A DNA stretch of 64,000 nt from JABDII01 sp963815325 (GCA_963815325.1 CAWFGG010000009.1:186001-250000), one strand, 5' to 3'. Positions 37,446-46,733 are shown, counted from the first letter of the stretch. The notes: generated by a model not told the origin, from the sequence alone. Translations and numbers: made by a program.

Positions 37446-38890
37446 TTAGAAGAAGACGAAGCTCACCAGCAGCCAGATCGGCAGCAAGACCGCCGCGCTG
37501 TACAACATATAGTGGAAGAAACTGGGCATCTTGATGCCGGATTCTTCCGCGATCGCCTTGACCATGAAGTTGGGGCCGTTGCCGATGTAGGTGTTGGCAC
37601 CCATCAGGACCGCACCACAGGAAATAGCGACCAGGAGCCGTCCCGCCTCGGGACCCTGCTGGAGCAACACGGCCAGGAACCGGCCGGTGACGGGCACGTG
37701 CTCCAACCCGGCCGCCGTGGCGGAGAAGGTGAGGTAGGTCGGTGCGTTATCCAGGAAGCTCGACAGCATTCCCGTGGTCCAGAAGAAATGCCACGGTTTG
37801 CTGAGATCGAACGCCATCCCCAATACCTCGCGTTGCCCCTGGCCCCACGCGTTCAGGATCTGGAGCGCCGGCGTCATGGTGATGAAGATGCCGATGAACA
37901 GGACGGCCACCTCGATGATCGGGCCGAAGGTAAACCCGTTCCGCCTGCGGTTGATCGAAGCGGTCAGGAAGTAGGCGACGATGGTCAGTCCGGCCATGGC
38001 GGCTTCCTTCCAGCCGAACGGCCACGGCTCGCCGCCGGTGCCGAGCCCGTAGCCGGAGGCGATGACGGTCCCGATGATCCCGCCGAGAAAGAGGAAATTG
38101 TGTAGGCCGTGCATGCGGAACGGCTCGTGGCGCATGACCTCTTCCAGCTGTGAGCCCGGGCGCTCCTTTTCCTCCCGGTCGAAGACGACCTGATCCCACA
38201 AATTGAAAACGACGAGCAGGATGCCGTTCACCAAGAGCCATTGGGGCCAGAGCCGAGGGTCCACGCGAACGGAACGCCCTTCAAGAAACCCAGGAAGAGC
38301 GGCGGGTCGCCGATGGGCGTGAGCAGCCCGGCGCAGTTCGACACGACGAAGATGAAGAAGATGACGATGTGCGTCTTCCGCTGGCGCGGACGGTTGGCCC
38401 TGAGCAGCGGCCGGATCAGGAACACCGAGGCACCGGTCGTCCCGATGATGTTGGCGAGCACGGCTCCGATCGCCAAGAAGATGGTGTTGACCAGCGGCGT
38501 ACCCGATAGGGATCCCTGGATGTAGATCCCACCGCTGATGACGAACAGCGAGGTGAGCAGCATGATGAACGACGTGTACTCCCGCAGCTCTTCGCCCAGC
38601 ACCATCGTGCCTTCAGTGCCCCACATGAGGACGAGCGACAAGACGACGGGCAGCGACAGGAACGCTGACACGATCGCCTTGTTCCGGTTGTCCTCCCACC
38701 AGTGCCCGTGAACGAGAGGGAAGATGGCGATCGAAAGGAGCAGCAAGGCGAACGGCACCACCGTCACCAGCGACAGCTGCTGGCCAAGGGTCGACGCATG
38801 GTGCGCGTCCTGGGCCAGCAGGGGTGCAATGAGGGTCGGGAACACCAGCAGGAGACTAGTCAGGGCCGCCGATCGGCGAAGGATGGTCAT
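37446..38890 (-). CDS. Sodium:proton antiporter, NhaD/ArsB-like (frameshifted)
   Basis: About 480 residues with a dozen helices. Family marks are the paired DPP and NG blocks: LLTPIGDPPLFLGFLKGVPF and WPQWLLVNGILLVVFNLWDQ. The frame breaks between them near 38248; adding one base restores the family pattern FAWTLRLWPQWLL. The C-terminal half has SSFLDNAPTYLTFSATAAG and ANTYIGNGPNFMVKAIAEE, repeats of the ion-transporter superfamily. It is probably an Na+/H+ exchanger of the inner membrane. It starts at ATG 38890. Confidence 0.85.
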
Positions 38891-39268
38891 GGCAGATCAC
38901 AGAGGGTAGGAGTACACGTCTCGGTTTTTCACTCGGGAAGCTGGGACGCCGCAAATAAGGCCCGAAGTTAGACCACCCAGCATGAAGCGATTGTGAAGGG
39001 ATCCTTCCGACTTTCTTCCTATCCCGTGGCGAGCGCACGGTTGCCGAACTACCGATCGGGGCCCACGCTTCGGGCGCGTTCGGACGCTCGGCGTTCTCGT
39101 CCACTGCCTGCGACACCCCGCGCATCAGATTATCGATCCGAACCCGGAATCTCGCCGTGGTCGCGAGCGGGTGCGGCCGGTGATCCATCCACTGGTGTCG
39201 TGTGCTGAGACGGCGGCAAGGGGTGCTGGCGTACGTGGAGCGCTCGCAGGCTTGGCCGACTCACAACA
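38891..39268. other. Intergenic stretch without recognised features
   Basis: About 380 bases between the NhaD-type gene start and the end of the coiled-coil gene 39269-39541. Small open frames exist on both strands but lack protein-like composition or good ribosome binding sites. No clear RNA, repeat or hairpin was recognised. It must hold the promoter of the antiporter gene on the minus strand. Confidence 0.5.
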
Positions 39269-39541
39269 TCAGGGCTCGGGAAGCCGCCGCGTCTGGTCGC
39301 CCTGGGACAGCATACGCTCGGCAAAGTCGAGTCGTTCCTGGGTTTCGGACAGCTCGTGCCGCATGATGTCTACTTCCTGCTCCAAGGCGTCGAGCCGGCC
39401 TCGAAGTTCGCCGCTTCCTTCGGCACCACCCTCCATGGCCCGGTATTTCGCGACCTTGACCAGCCCATTGATGATGATGGCCACCACGGGAATCGAGAGC
39501 GCGATGATGGGAATCAACAAGGCGAGCGACTGGCGATCCAT
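39269..39541 (-). CDS. Small membrane-anchored coiled-coil protein, paralogue 3
   Basis: 90 residues from ATG 39541. A transmembrane helix (LLIPIIALSIPVVAIIING) is followed by a short basic linker (LVKVAKYRAMEGG) and a coiled coil: LRGRLDALEQEVDIMRHELS, then TQERLDFAERMLSQ. The ERLDFAERML block is almost identical to that of the gene at 15405-15686. The shape matches PspB-like stress proteins, although PspB lacks this motif. Function unknown. Confidence 0.7.
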   Translation of the reverse strand: MDRQSLALLIPIIALSIPVVAIIINGLVKVAKYRAMEGGAEGSGELRGRLDALEQEVDIMRHELSETQERLDFAERMLSQGDQTRRLPEP

Positions 39542-39702
39542 GGGGTGGCATCCCTTCTCTCGGGTTCTGTCACGAGTCCCGGGTGCTGCCCGTCGGACTA
39601 CGATCCACTACTTGGAGCTTCAACCGCACCCCATGTAGGATAACACCAGAATGCCGCCACGGGACATTCCCCGCCGCGGCACCTACCTCCCTCCACTGTC
39701 TA

Positions 39703-39757
39703 CTCCCTACTCCTTACTCCTGACTCCTCACTCCTCACTCCTTACTCCTCACTCCTA
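39703..39757. repeat. Degenerate heptamer array of CTCCTTA/CTCCTCA/CTCCCTA type
   Basis: About eight 7-bp units (CTCCCTA, CTCCTTA, CTCCTGA, CTCCTCA twice, CTCCTTA, CTCCTCA and a partial unit). The array starts right after the stop region of cruF and stretches downstream of it. Read on the transcribed minus strand it is a purine-rich run of GGAGTRA. It belongs to the repeat family also seen at 4459-4577, 44083-44129 and 50402-50440. Confidence 0.85.
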
Positions 39758-40594
39758 CGCAACCTGTCGCACTCGCACTCGCCCCCGCCCCCGCCCCGAG
39801 CGCCGCAGCGCCACGGCGGCGAGGGGGGCCGCCACTGCCAACCCGCCGACGATCACGGCCGGCATCATGCCGCGGACCAGCGAAATACCCAGTGGAAGCA
39901 CCGCGGAGAGGATCCACAGCCGCGCCGGCCAAGTGGATGCACTTGGTCTCAGCCCACCGCCCAGGACCTCGTATCCCCACGCGATGGCCGCACCAGTCAG
40001 AAACCAACCGACGAGGTTCTGCACCGGCATGCCGTAGAAGCCGGCGGCCGGCTCGGCCCACTGCCACACCGGGAAGCCGTGGCCCATCGCAGGGTCGAGG
40101 GCCAAGTCCCAGCACACCATGTAGAGCGCAGTCATGAGAACGCGCCCGGTACGGTCGAGCCCGAGCTGGCCGGCCAGGTCGAGCGACAAACTCGACATCG
40201 CGAACCACGAGAGCGGAATGAGATATGGCACCAGGCCCAGAATCTTCGGGCCGAGGAATTCGGTATAGCCATACCCACCGAACGGAATACCCGTACTGGT
40301 GCCGAGCAGTTCGGCACCCAGGCCCACGGCACCGCCCCACAAGACGAAGAAGACGGACCGGCGGAACGACCGTGTCGGTGCGTAGAGCAAGAAGACCAGG
40401 AGCGGCAGCGCCGCCATGTAGACCCACGTTGGGATCTTCATGAGCCACGGCAACCAGAGCCCGGCCCGGGCCACGGCGGCGGGAAAATGGAGCAGCATGG
40501 CGGTTCCCGCTACACTCATCGCCACCGCTCCCGCGAGCAGTGCCGCGATCAGTTGGAACGCCCTGCTCTCGGGCCCCACGCTCAGCAGCTTCAT
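39755..40594 (-). CDS. cruF: Carotenoid 1',2'-hydratase-like membrane protein (CruF)
   Basis: 279 residues, integral membrane protein of the carotenoid biosynthesis/DUF422 family. CruF adds water to the psi-end of an acyclic or monocyclic carotene to make the 1'-hydroxyl. The hallmark region is GTSTGIPFGGYGYTEFLGPK, then ILGLVPYLIPLSWFAMSSL and CWDLALDPAMGHGFPVWQW. Seven to eight helices are visible. Its ATG overlaps the stop of the crtB/crtE gene (ATGA). The C-terminus is Arg-rich (RRSGRGRGRVRVRQVA). Together with crtI it suggests hydroxylated acyclic carotenoids; no glycosyltransferase or cyclase is in the window. Confidence 0.85.
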   Translation of the reverse strand: MKLLSVGPESRAFQLIAALLAGAVAMSVAGTAMLLHFPAAVARAGLWLPWLMKIPTWVYMAALPLLVFLLYAPTRSFRRSVFFVLWGGAVGLGAELLGTSTGIPFGGYGYTEFLGPKILGLVPYLIPLSWFAMSSLSLDLAGQLGLDRTGRVLMTALYMVCWDLALDPAMGHGFPVWQWAEPAAGFYGMPVQNLVGWFLTGAAIAWGYEVLGGGLRPSASTWPARLWILSAVLPLGISLVRGMMPAVIVGGLAVAAPLAAVALRRSGRGRGRVRVRQVA

Positions 40595-42433
40595 GCCAGG
40601 GAGACCACCTGCCGCATTGGTCGGGGAGCGGCAACTTGCGGCTCAGCGTGATGGGCGAAGCGTGCGAGCAGGGCCGCCACCTGCTGTCGCAGTTCCACGC
40701 GTCCCGCGCATGGCGGGATGGACTCGATCGCGCGCTGGGCGTAGGTCTCCAACGTTGTCCGACCGCGCTGGTAACCGAAGTGGTCCACCAAGTTGGGACG
40801 GCCAAGCAACGCGTCGGTCGCGGGTCCGTCATCGGCCCGGTCTGCAAAGTCATCGGCGGCCTGATACGTCATTCCTATCCACCGGCCCAATGGGGTCCAC
40901 TGCGCGGGGTCGCCCCCTGCAACCAGCGCCCCGGTGGCCGCCGCCGCCTCGAACAGGGCGGCTGTCTTCGCAGCGTGGTACTCGGCCAGGTCGGCTTCGG
41001 ACTCCGCCTCCCACCCTTGCCCCGCGACCAGGCCGCCGCGCGAACCGACCGCACGAGCCAGCCGACGGATCACCTCACGTTGGCGCTGGTCGACCCCCGA
41101 CCTACCGGTCGCGAGGGCCAACTCCTCGAAGGCGCCGACAATGAGTGCGTCGGACGCGAGCACCGCGAGCGACTCGCCGAAGACCCGATGAACCGAGGGC
41201 CGGCCGCGCCGCATCCCCGCGTCGTCAAAGCTCGGCAAGTCGTCCTGAACCAGCGAGGCGCAGTGGAGCAGCTCGATGGCCACGGCGGTCGGCTCCAGCA
41301 ACGGAGCGGAGGAATTCCCGAGGGCCTCTGCCACCGCGTGGCACAGCATGGGCCTCAAGCGATTGCCGGCGGGAAACACCGCGTACCGAATCGTCCGGGC
41401 CAGGCGCGGTGGGCACCCTGAGCCGGTCAAGCGATCTACGGCTCGCTCGAGTGCTGCTTCAATGCGCGTGGCCGTTCCCGGGGTTGTGTTGTCCTCGCTG
41501 ACGGCTCGAATCAAGAACCGCCCACCTACAACCGTCGCTGCGTTCGAGCCCGAATCCCGGTTCGACCCCAGGATCAGCGCCGAGGCGGATCTGAGCGCAA
41601 GCCAGGTCTTCCGGGTTCCGCTGGTGACGGCACGCTGCGTCACCGAGTCGTAGCCATTGGAGGCAATCACCCGCCCGATGTCCGCGTAGACCAGCCTCGC
41701 AGTCTGGACCGCCACACGGCAATCGGCCGGGAGCAGGCCGACGCCCCGCTCTGCGCGCAGGTACAGCCGATCGGCCTCTTCGAGGAGCCGCTGGACGACC
41801 CCGCCGAGAGCCGGAGAGAACACCGGATTGGCCAGCCACTCGTCTGGATCGAGCCCCGCTTCGCGCATCCAGGTGCGCGGGAGGTAGAGCCGGCCGCGGC
41901 GGGCGTCCTCGCCCACGTCGCGGGCGATGTTGGTGAGCTGCATGGCAACGCCGAGATCACAGGCGCGCGACAGCGTCTCCTCGTCGCGGCGCCCCATGAT
42001 CACCGTTACCATGACTCCGACGGTTCCCGCCACCCGAGCCGCGTAGGCATGGAGCTCGTCGAGCGTCTCGTAGCGACGCCGCTCGATCTCCCATGAGAAC
42101 CCTTCTAGTAACGCGTCCGGTACCTCGCGGGGAACGCGAAAGCGTTCGACCACCTTCGCCAGGGCTCGGTCCTCCGGATGGGCCATCGGACGCCCGGCGT
42201 ATATCCGGTCGAGCCGCCCGCGGAGCGCATCGACGGCCGCATGCGTCACGGCGCCGTGATCGATGATGTCGTCGGCCATGCGGCAGAAGGCATACAATGC
42301 CGTGACGGGGCCACGCACTCTGGCTGGCAGCAGTCGGGACGCGCGGAAGAAGCTCTTCGAGCCGCGCCGAAGGATCTCTTCGCAGACCTCTGCATCATGC
42401 GGCGCGAGAGCCGGGATTCTCAGCGGAGATCAT
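40591..42433 (-). CDS. Fused phytoene synthase (CrtB) - geranylgeranyl diphosphate synthase (CrtE)
   Basis: One frame encodes two carotenoid enzymes. The N-terminal CrtB half joins two GGPP into phytoene: LRRGSKSFFRASRLLPARV, ALYAFCRMADDIIDH (first DxxxD), TNIARDVGEDARRGRLYLP (second DxxxD). After about residue 290 the CrtE half makes GGPP: RYAVFPAGNRLRPMLCHAV, LLHCASLVQDDLPSFDDAG (DDx4D), KTAALFEAAAATGAL and QAADDFADRADD. It overlaps crtI and cruF. No ATG/GTG/TTG start is open in the CrtB frame before GTG 42318; ATG 42433 (MISAEN) leads in if one base is missing near 42395. The other end of the fusion is an unbroken frame. Confidence 0.85.
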
Positions 42434-43979
42434 GGGGGCTCGGAACAACGCGGTCGAGGACTTTTGCCGATGAGAGGACACCCGGAACTCCGGCGCCGGG
42501 ATGCGTGCCGGCGCCGACCAGGTAGAGGCGGTCGACATCTTCACTCCGATTGTGGGGGCGGAAATAGGCGCTTTGGGTGAGCAACGGCTCGAAGCTGAAG
42601 GCCGCACCCTTGGGTGACAGCAACTCATCCCTGAACATCGCCGGGGTCAGCATGCGGGACGTGACCAGCTCGGCCTCGAGGCCGGGAAGAACGGATCGAT
42701 CGAGGTACCTGGCGATGCGCTGCCGATAGGACTCTGCCTCGCGGACCCAGTCGACCCCGCTTTCGAGGTTCGGGACCGGCGAGAGGACATAGAACGCGTC
42801 ACAGCCGGCCGGGGCCAACGAGGGATCGGTCGCCGTGGGGCGATGCAGGTAGAGGCTGAAGTCTTCTGCGAGGACTTTCCGGTGAAAGATGTCCTCCAGG
42901 AGCCCCTCATAGCGGGGGCCCATGAGAATCGTGTGATGGGCCACGTCGTCGTACCTGCGTCGGGTACCGAAATACCAGACGAAGAGGCTCATCGAATAGC
43001 GCGCTCGCTGGAGCCTCGACCGGTTCCACAGGGACGCAACGGACGAGGGCAGCAACTTCGCGTAGGTCCAGCCCGGGTCGGCGTTAGACACCACCAGATC
43101 GGCCGGGATATGGCGGCCGGACGCGAGCCGGACACCGGTGGCGCGGCGACCCTCGACGGTGATCTCCTGCACGTCTTGATTGAGCAGGACCTGCCCGCCC
43201 ATACCCTCGAGCAGACGGACCAATCCCTCCACCAGCACACCGGTCCCGCCCATGGGGAAATGAACGCCCCACCGACGCTCGAGGTACGCGATCAGGGAAT
43301 AGATGCTGGTGGTCTCGAACGGATTGCCGCCCACCAGCAACGGATGGAAGCTGAGAATGCTCCTGAGCCGAGGATCCTGCACATGCTTGGCGACCAGTCC
43401 GAACACCGAGCGATAGCTCTCGAGCCTGACCATCGCGGGAATGATCTTGGCCATGTCCCACAAGGACGAGAACGGCACGTCGGCCAGCTGCTCGAAGCCC
43501 ACACGAAAGATCCGCTCGCTGGTTCGGACAAACGATTCGTACCCCGCCACGTCACCCGGAGACAGCCGGCCGACTTCCCGACGCATTGCCTCGGCCGAGC
43601 CGGTGTAGTCGAACACGGTCCCGTCGTCGAATCGGATCCGGTAGAAGGGAGACACCGGACGGAGGTCTACGTCCTCGGCAAACGACCGGCCGGCGAGGGC
43701 CCAGAGTTCCTCGAACAGGTGGGGAGCGGTGATGACCGTCGGGCCCGCGTCAAAAGTGAAGCCGTCCTGCCGGAACACCCGGGCACGCCCGCCGGGCTGA
43801 TCCAACCGCTCCAGCACCGTCACCCGATACCCCCGGGCGGCCAGCCGGATAGCGGCGGCCAGGCCGCCGAAGCCGGACCCGATCACGACGGCATGAGCCC
43901 TAGACGCCGCTTCGCGCAGGGCTTCCCGGCCCGCCTGGCGGGATGAGCGAGAAGTGGTAGAATGGGCTGTGTCTATCAT
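42420..43979 (-). CDS. crtI: Phytoene desaturase (CrtI)
   Basis: 519-residue FAD-dependent desaturase converting phytoene into more conjugated acyclic carotenes such as neurosporene or lycopene. The dinucleotide-binding motif VVIGSGFGGLAAAIRLAARG appears near residue 31, after an extended Ser/Arg-rich N-terminus. Other family blocks are GGRARVFRQDGFTFDAGPTV, SILSFHPLLVGGNPFETTSI, YLERRWGVHFPMGGTGVLV and the C-terminal LYLVGAGTHPGAGVPGVL. The start ATG 43979 is one base away from an inverted repeat that may be an operator. It is the first gene of the carotenoid operon. Confidence 0.95.
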   Translation of the reverse strand: MIDTAHSTTSRSSRQAGREALREAASRAHAVVIGSGFGGLAAAIRLAARGYRVTVLERLDQPGGRARVFRQDGFTFDAGPTVITAPHLFEELWALAGRSFAEDVDLRPVSPFYRIRFDDGTVFDYTGSAEAMRREVGRLSPGDVAGYESFVRTSERIFRVGFEQLADVPFSSLWDMAKIIPAMVRLESYRSVFGLVAKHVQDPRLRSILSFHPLLVGGNPFETTSIYSLIAYLERRWGVHFPMGGTGVLVEGLVRLLEGMGGQVLLNQDVQEITVEGRRATGVRLASGRHIPADLVVSNADPGWTYAKLLPSSVASLWNRSRLQRARYSMSLFVWYFGTRRRYDDVAHHTILMGPRYEGLLEDIFHRKVLAEDFSLYLHRPTATDPSLAPAGCDAFYVLSPVPNLESGVDWVREAESYRQRIARYLDRSVLPGLEAELVTSRMLTPAMFRDELLSPKGAAFSFEPLLTQSAYFRPHNRSEDVDRLYLVGAGTHPGAGVPGVLSSAKVLDRVVPSPHDLR

Positions 43980-43980
43980 A

Positions 43981-44002
43981 TGTCCTATACAATACTAGGA
44001 CA
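43981..44002. promoter_or_regulatory. Inverted repeat at the crtI start, possible operator
   Basis: TGTCCTA and TAGGACA form a perfect 7-bp inverted repeat with an 8-base AT-rich spacer, ending one base before the crtI ATG. The spacer (minus strand GTATTGTA) and TAGTAT look like a -10 element, so the mRNA could be very short-leadered. The outer bases fit TGT-N16-ACA, close to but not equal to the TGT-N12-ACA sites of CrtJ/PpsR regulators. Confidence 0.5.
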
Positions 44003-44017
44003 GATGGGATTCGTCCA

Positions 44018-44038
44018 GCCCCCCAAAGAGAAGGGGGC
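44018..44038 (-). terminator. Terminator-like hairpin after the universal stress gene
   Basis: GCCCCC (44018-44023) and GGGGGC (44033-44038) pair around a nine-base loop. It lies between the stop of the universal stress gene at 44134 and the crtI start, on their shared strand. It lacks a T tract, so it may only be a stabilising 3' hairpin. Confidence 0.4.
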
Positions 44039-44082
44039 CCTTCGCCTGGGTCGGGCCCCGCAGCTCATCGCTCTCCCCTCCC

Positions 44083-44129
44083 GCCTCCTACTTCCTACCC
44101 ACCTACCCTCCTACCTCCTACGTCCTACG
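44083..44129. repeat. Degenerate CCTA-type short tandem repeat
   Basis: A pyrimidine-rich run of units such as CTCCTAC, TTCCTAC, CACCTAC, CCTCCTAC, GTCCTAC and GTCCTAC, roughly 6-8 bp each. It follows the stop of the universal stress gene. Read on the minus strand it is purine-rich like the arrays at 4459 and 39703. It looks like a decayed member of the same class. Confidence 0.6.
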
Positions 44130-44133
44130 TCCG

Positions 44134-45063
44134 TCACCCCTGCGGTCTACACACCAGCACGGGAACGCTCGCCCCGCGAATCACCTTGTCGGTGACGCTG
44201 CCCAGTGCCAGCAGGCGGATGCCTTTCTCGCCGTGGGTGGCGATGGCAATGGCGTCCGCCTCCAGGCGGTCGACCTGTTCGAGGATGGTGCTCGCGACGT
44301 CGCCCCCTTGCACCACCTCGGGTGTGTCCACCTCGACCCCGCGCACCCGGAGGTCGCTCGCGATGTTGCGCAGGTAGGTTGCCGCGGCTTCAGTACCGAG
44401 GCCGACAGTGGAGAGTTCGTCGGCGCCAGGCTTGAACGTAAAGGAAGGCCGGTCGATACCGGACGGGCCCTCGACGACGTGGAGCGGGATCACGTTCGCC
44501 GAGAAGATCTCTGCGAGCATCGCCGCCCCCTCGAGCACCCCCTCGCTGAAGCGCGACTGGTCGAGTGGCAGCAGGATCCGCCGAATCACGGCGTCGGCCG
44601 CAGCCCGCGGGGCTTTCCCCCCTTCGGCTTTCGGGCGAATGAGGAGGAGCGGCAGGGTGAGCTCTCGCACCAGGCGGTCGGCGACGCTGCCGATCCAGAG
44701 CCGGTTGGCGGGGCCCCACCCTTTGGTGGACATGACGACCAGGTCGACCCGCTGGTCGGCCGCGTGCTTGACCAGCGCAGCCGCTGGGTCCCCGGTGAGG
44801 AGTGCTTTTGTGACTGCGATGTCGGTGCCTTCGAACAGCCGCGTGGCCGCGTCGTCCAGGTACCCCTGCTCCCCGCGCCGTGCCCACTCGATCAGCTCGG
44901 GGTGCGACGACTCCGTGACGGCCGGCAATGACGGATGGACCAAGGCCAGGGTAATCTCCGCCTCGGACTTCTCGGCAATCGAAACCGCGTACGGTGCCGC
45001 TGCCTCGGCAAACGACGATCCGTCGAGCGGCAGCAAGATCTTTCGACCCATGGCGTCCTCCAT
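44134..45063 (-). CDS. Tandem universal stress protein (two UspA domains)
   Basis: 309 residues with two Usp folds. Domain one (about 5-145) begins ILLPLDGSSFAEAAAPYAVS and ends GWGPANRLWIGSVADRLV with LPLLLIRPKAEG. Domain two (about 160-308) begins RRILLPLDQSRFSEGVLEGA and ends THGEKGIRLLALGSVTDKVI. Each has the G-x2-G-x9-G(S/T) ATP-binding type motif, partially kept in the second. These cytosolic proteins respond to stress such as starvation or redox change. The start ATG 45063 is near a GGAGG-like sequence. Confidence 0.9.
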   Translation of the reverse strand: MEDAMGRKILLPLDGSSFAEAAAPYAVSIAEKSEAEITLALVHPSLPAVTESSHPELIEWARRGEQGYLDDAATRLFEGTDIAVTKALLTGDPAAALVKHAADQRVDLVVMSTKGWGPANRLWIGSVADRLVRELTLPLLLIRPKAEGGKAPRAAADAVIRRILLPLDQSRFSEGVLEGAAMLAEIFSANVIPLHVVEGPSGIDRPSFTFKPGADELSTVGLGTEAAATYLRNIASDLRVRGVEVDTPEVVQGGDVASTILEQVDRLEADAIAIATHGEKGIRLLALGSVTDKVIRGASVPVLVCRPQG

Positions 45064-45211
45064 CGTGTCTCAGGCCTCGTGGCGCCGGACGGTCTGTCGG
45101 CGCGGGCACGGCCATCTCATTCCCCTCCCGGGTCCTTCCAATTTGCGCAGCCCAGGGTGAAGCTGTGCGTCAAGCCCGGTGAAGAAAGGTTCACAGTCCT
45201 GCCTCCGGTCG

Positions 45212-46000
45212 CTACCCCCGCGGCCTCAAGATCAGCTGGTCGGCCGCGGTGAAGACCCGCGGGCGGACCAGGAGTGCCGCCGTGATCGAGGTGACGCTGG
45301 AGGCGCCGAAGATCATCGCGATGACGACGAACTGATAGACAGCGGCATAGAGCGGATCGGTGCCCGACAGGACCATGCCCGCCATCAGGCCTGGAATCCA
45401 CACGATGCCCAGCGAGCGGAGCGAATTGATCTGCGGGATGAGGCTCGCCGTCACCGCAGCCTGGAGGTACGGGCCCACCGTTGCCGAGGGTGCCGCGCCC
45501 AGTGCAAGCCCAGCCTCGATCTGCCCCACATGGGCCAGCAACTCGGCCTTGAACCGCTCCAGCGCCAGGGCGCTGGCGTTCATGGTGCTGGCGATGATCA
45601 TGCTGCCGATCGGAATGAGGGACGTCAGGGTCGGCGCTATGACGCCGAGCGAGGTCATGGTCGCGATCACCGCACCGGCGCCGAGCACAATGCTGATGAA
45701 GGCGACGTGGTAGGCACCCGGTAGGTCGCGGCTCCGCCGAGCCGAGATCATGGCGGCCACCGCCATCATGATGGCGAGCACGATGGCGCCGGTCCAGGTG
45801 GGACCCCTGAAGACGAACACCAGGATAGAGCCTACCGCTACAATCTGCACGATGCCGCGGGCGAGGGCGACGAGGGTTTCTCGTTCGAGGTGGATCCGCT
45901 GGGTCCGCGCGACCCACATGGCGAGGATGGCGAGGAGTGCTGCGGCAACGGCCTGGGCGATGCCGAGGCTCAAGGTATCTCGGAACAGGTTAGCGAGCAT
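45212..46000 (-). CDS. fetB: ABC transporter permease, FetB family
   Basis: 262 residues, UPF0014/FetB permease with about seven helices. Conserved segments are ARGIVQIVAVGSILVFVF, MMAVAAMISARRSRDLPGAY, IPIGSMIIASTMNASALALE, ALGAAPSATVGPYLQAAVTA and WIPGLMAGMVLSGTDPLYAA. With FetA it forms an exporter linked to iron homeostasis and peroxide resistance in E. coli. It is 11 bases inside the end of fetA (overlap) and transcribed with it. Confidence 0.9.
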   Translation of the reverse strand: MLANLFRDTLSLGIAQAVAAALLAILAMWVARTQRIHLERETLVALARGIVQIVAVGSILVFVFRGPTWTGAIVLAIMMAVAAMISARRSRDLPGAYHVAFISIVLGAGAVIATMTSLGVIAPTLTSLIPIGSMIIASTMNASALALERFKAELLAHVGQIEAGLALGAAPSATVGPYLQAAVTASLIPQINSLRSLGIVWIPGLMAGMVLSGTDPLYAAVYQFVVIAMIFGASSVTSITAALLVRPRVFTAADQLILRPRG

Positions 46001-46676
46001 CCAACACCTCCTCTACGGAACCCAGCGCCGTCAGACGGCCGCGTTCCATAACCATGACGCGCGTCGCGATGCGGCGGGCCTGCGCCCGATCGTGGGTGAC
46101 GATGACACACGCCAGCCGGTGCTCGCGGAGAATTTTGCCGATCACCACTTCGATCTCCTTTCGTGCGGTCTCATCGAGCGCGGAGGTGGGTTCGTCCAGC
46201 AGCAACAGCTGCGGTTCGTTTGCCAGCGCCCGTGCAAGCGCCACCCGCTGCGCCTCGCCGCCCGAGAGCAGGGCCACGTTTCCATTTCCGCGCCCTGCCA
46301 GGCCCACGTCACTGAGTAGCGCGTCGATCCGATCGGAGGACAGCTCGATGCCGCGTTGGGCCGGGCCGTAGCAGACGTTCTCGGCGATGGTGCCGGGAAA
46401 GAGAAAGGCCGATTGCATGACCATCCCGATCTGGTGGCGGAGCTCGCGAGGCGGGATGGTGGTGTAGTCGCGTCCGTTGAGATAGACCGTGCCACCGGTG
46501 GGCTCGTCCAGCCGATTGAGCAACCGCAGGAAAGACGACTTCCCCGCCCCACTCGGCCCGACCACAGCCAGGGTGTCACCTCGCTCGACCTCGAGCGAGA
46601 TGTCATCCACCACCCGGACGTCGTGGACCACGCGGGTGAGATGAGCAATGCGAAGGAGAGTACCAACGTCTGTCAA
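45990..46676 (-). CDS. fetA: ABC transporter ATP-binding protein, FetA type
   Basis: About 228 residues. Walker A is VVGPSGAGKSSFLRLLNRL, Q-loop GMVMQSAFLFPGTI, signature LLSGGEAQRVALARAL and Walker B LLLLDEPTSALDE, followed by the switch His in VIVTHDRAQA. It partners FetB (overlapping 3' end). The start is uncertain: the open frame runs through the upstream terminator hairpin, so TTG 46676, or a start nearer the LRIAHLTRVVHD strand, is preferred over the farther GTG 46769. Confidence 0.85.
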   Translation of the reverse strand: MTDVGTLLRIAHLTRVVHDVRVVDDISLEVERGDTLAVVGPSGAGKSSFLRLLNRLDEPTGGTVYLNGRDYTTIPPRELRHQIGMVMQSAFLFPGTIAENVCYGPAQRGIELSSDRIDALLSDVGLAGRGNGNVALLSGGEAQRVALARALANEPQLLLLDEPTSALDETARKEIEVVIGKILREHRLACVIVTHDRAQARRIATRVMVMERGRLTALGSVEEVLDAR

Positions 46677-46733
46677 CGAAGCGTGCCCGGATGGGAGACG
46701 ATCGTTTGCGAACGGCGAAGGAGGAACATATTT

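Noticed and set aside
38993..39208. 71-codon plus-strand frame in the 38.9-39.3 kb gap
   Set aside because: Arg/Ser/Pro-rich composition typical of chance frames, and no convincing ribosome binding site.
43981..44002. CrtJ/PpsR operator
   Set aside because: TGT/ACA spacing is 16, not 12, and only one site is present; left as an unassigned inverted repeat.
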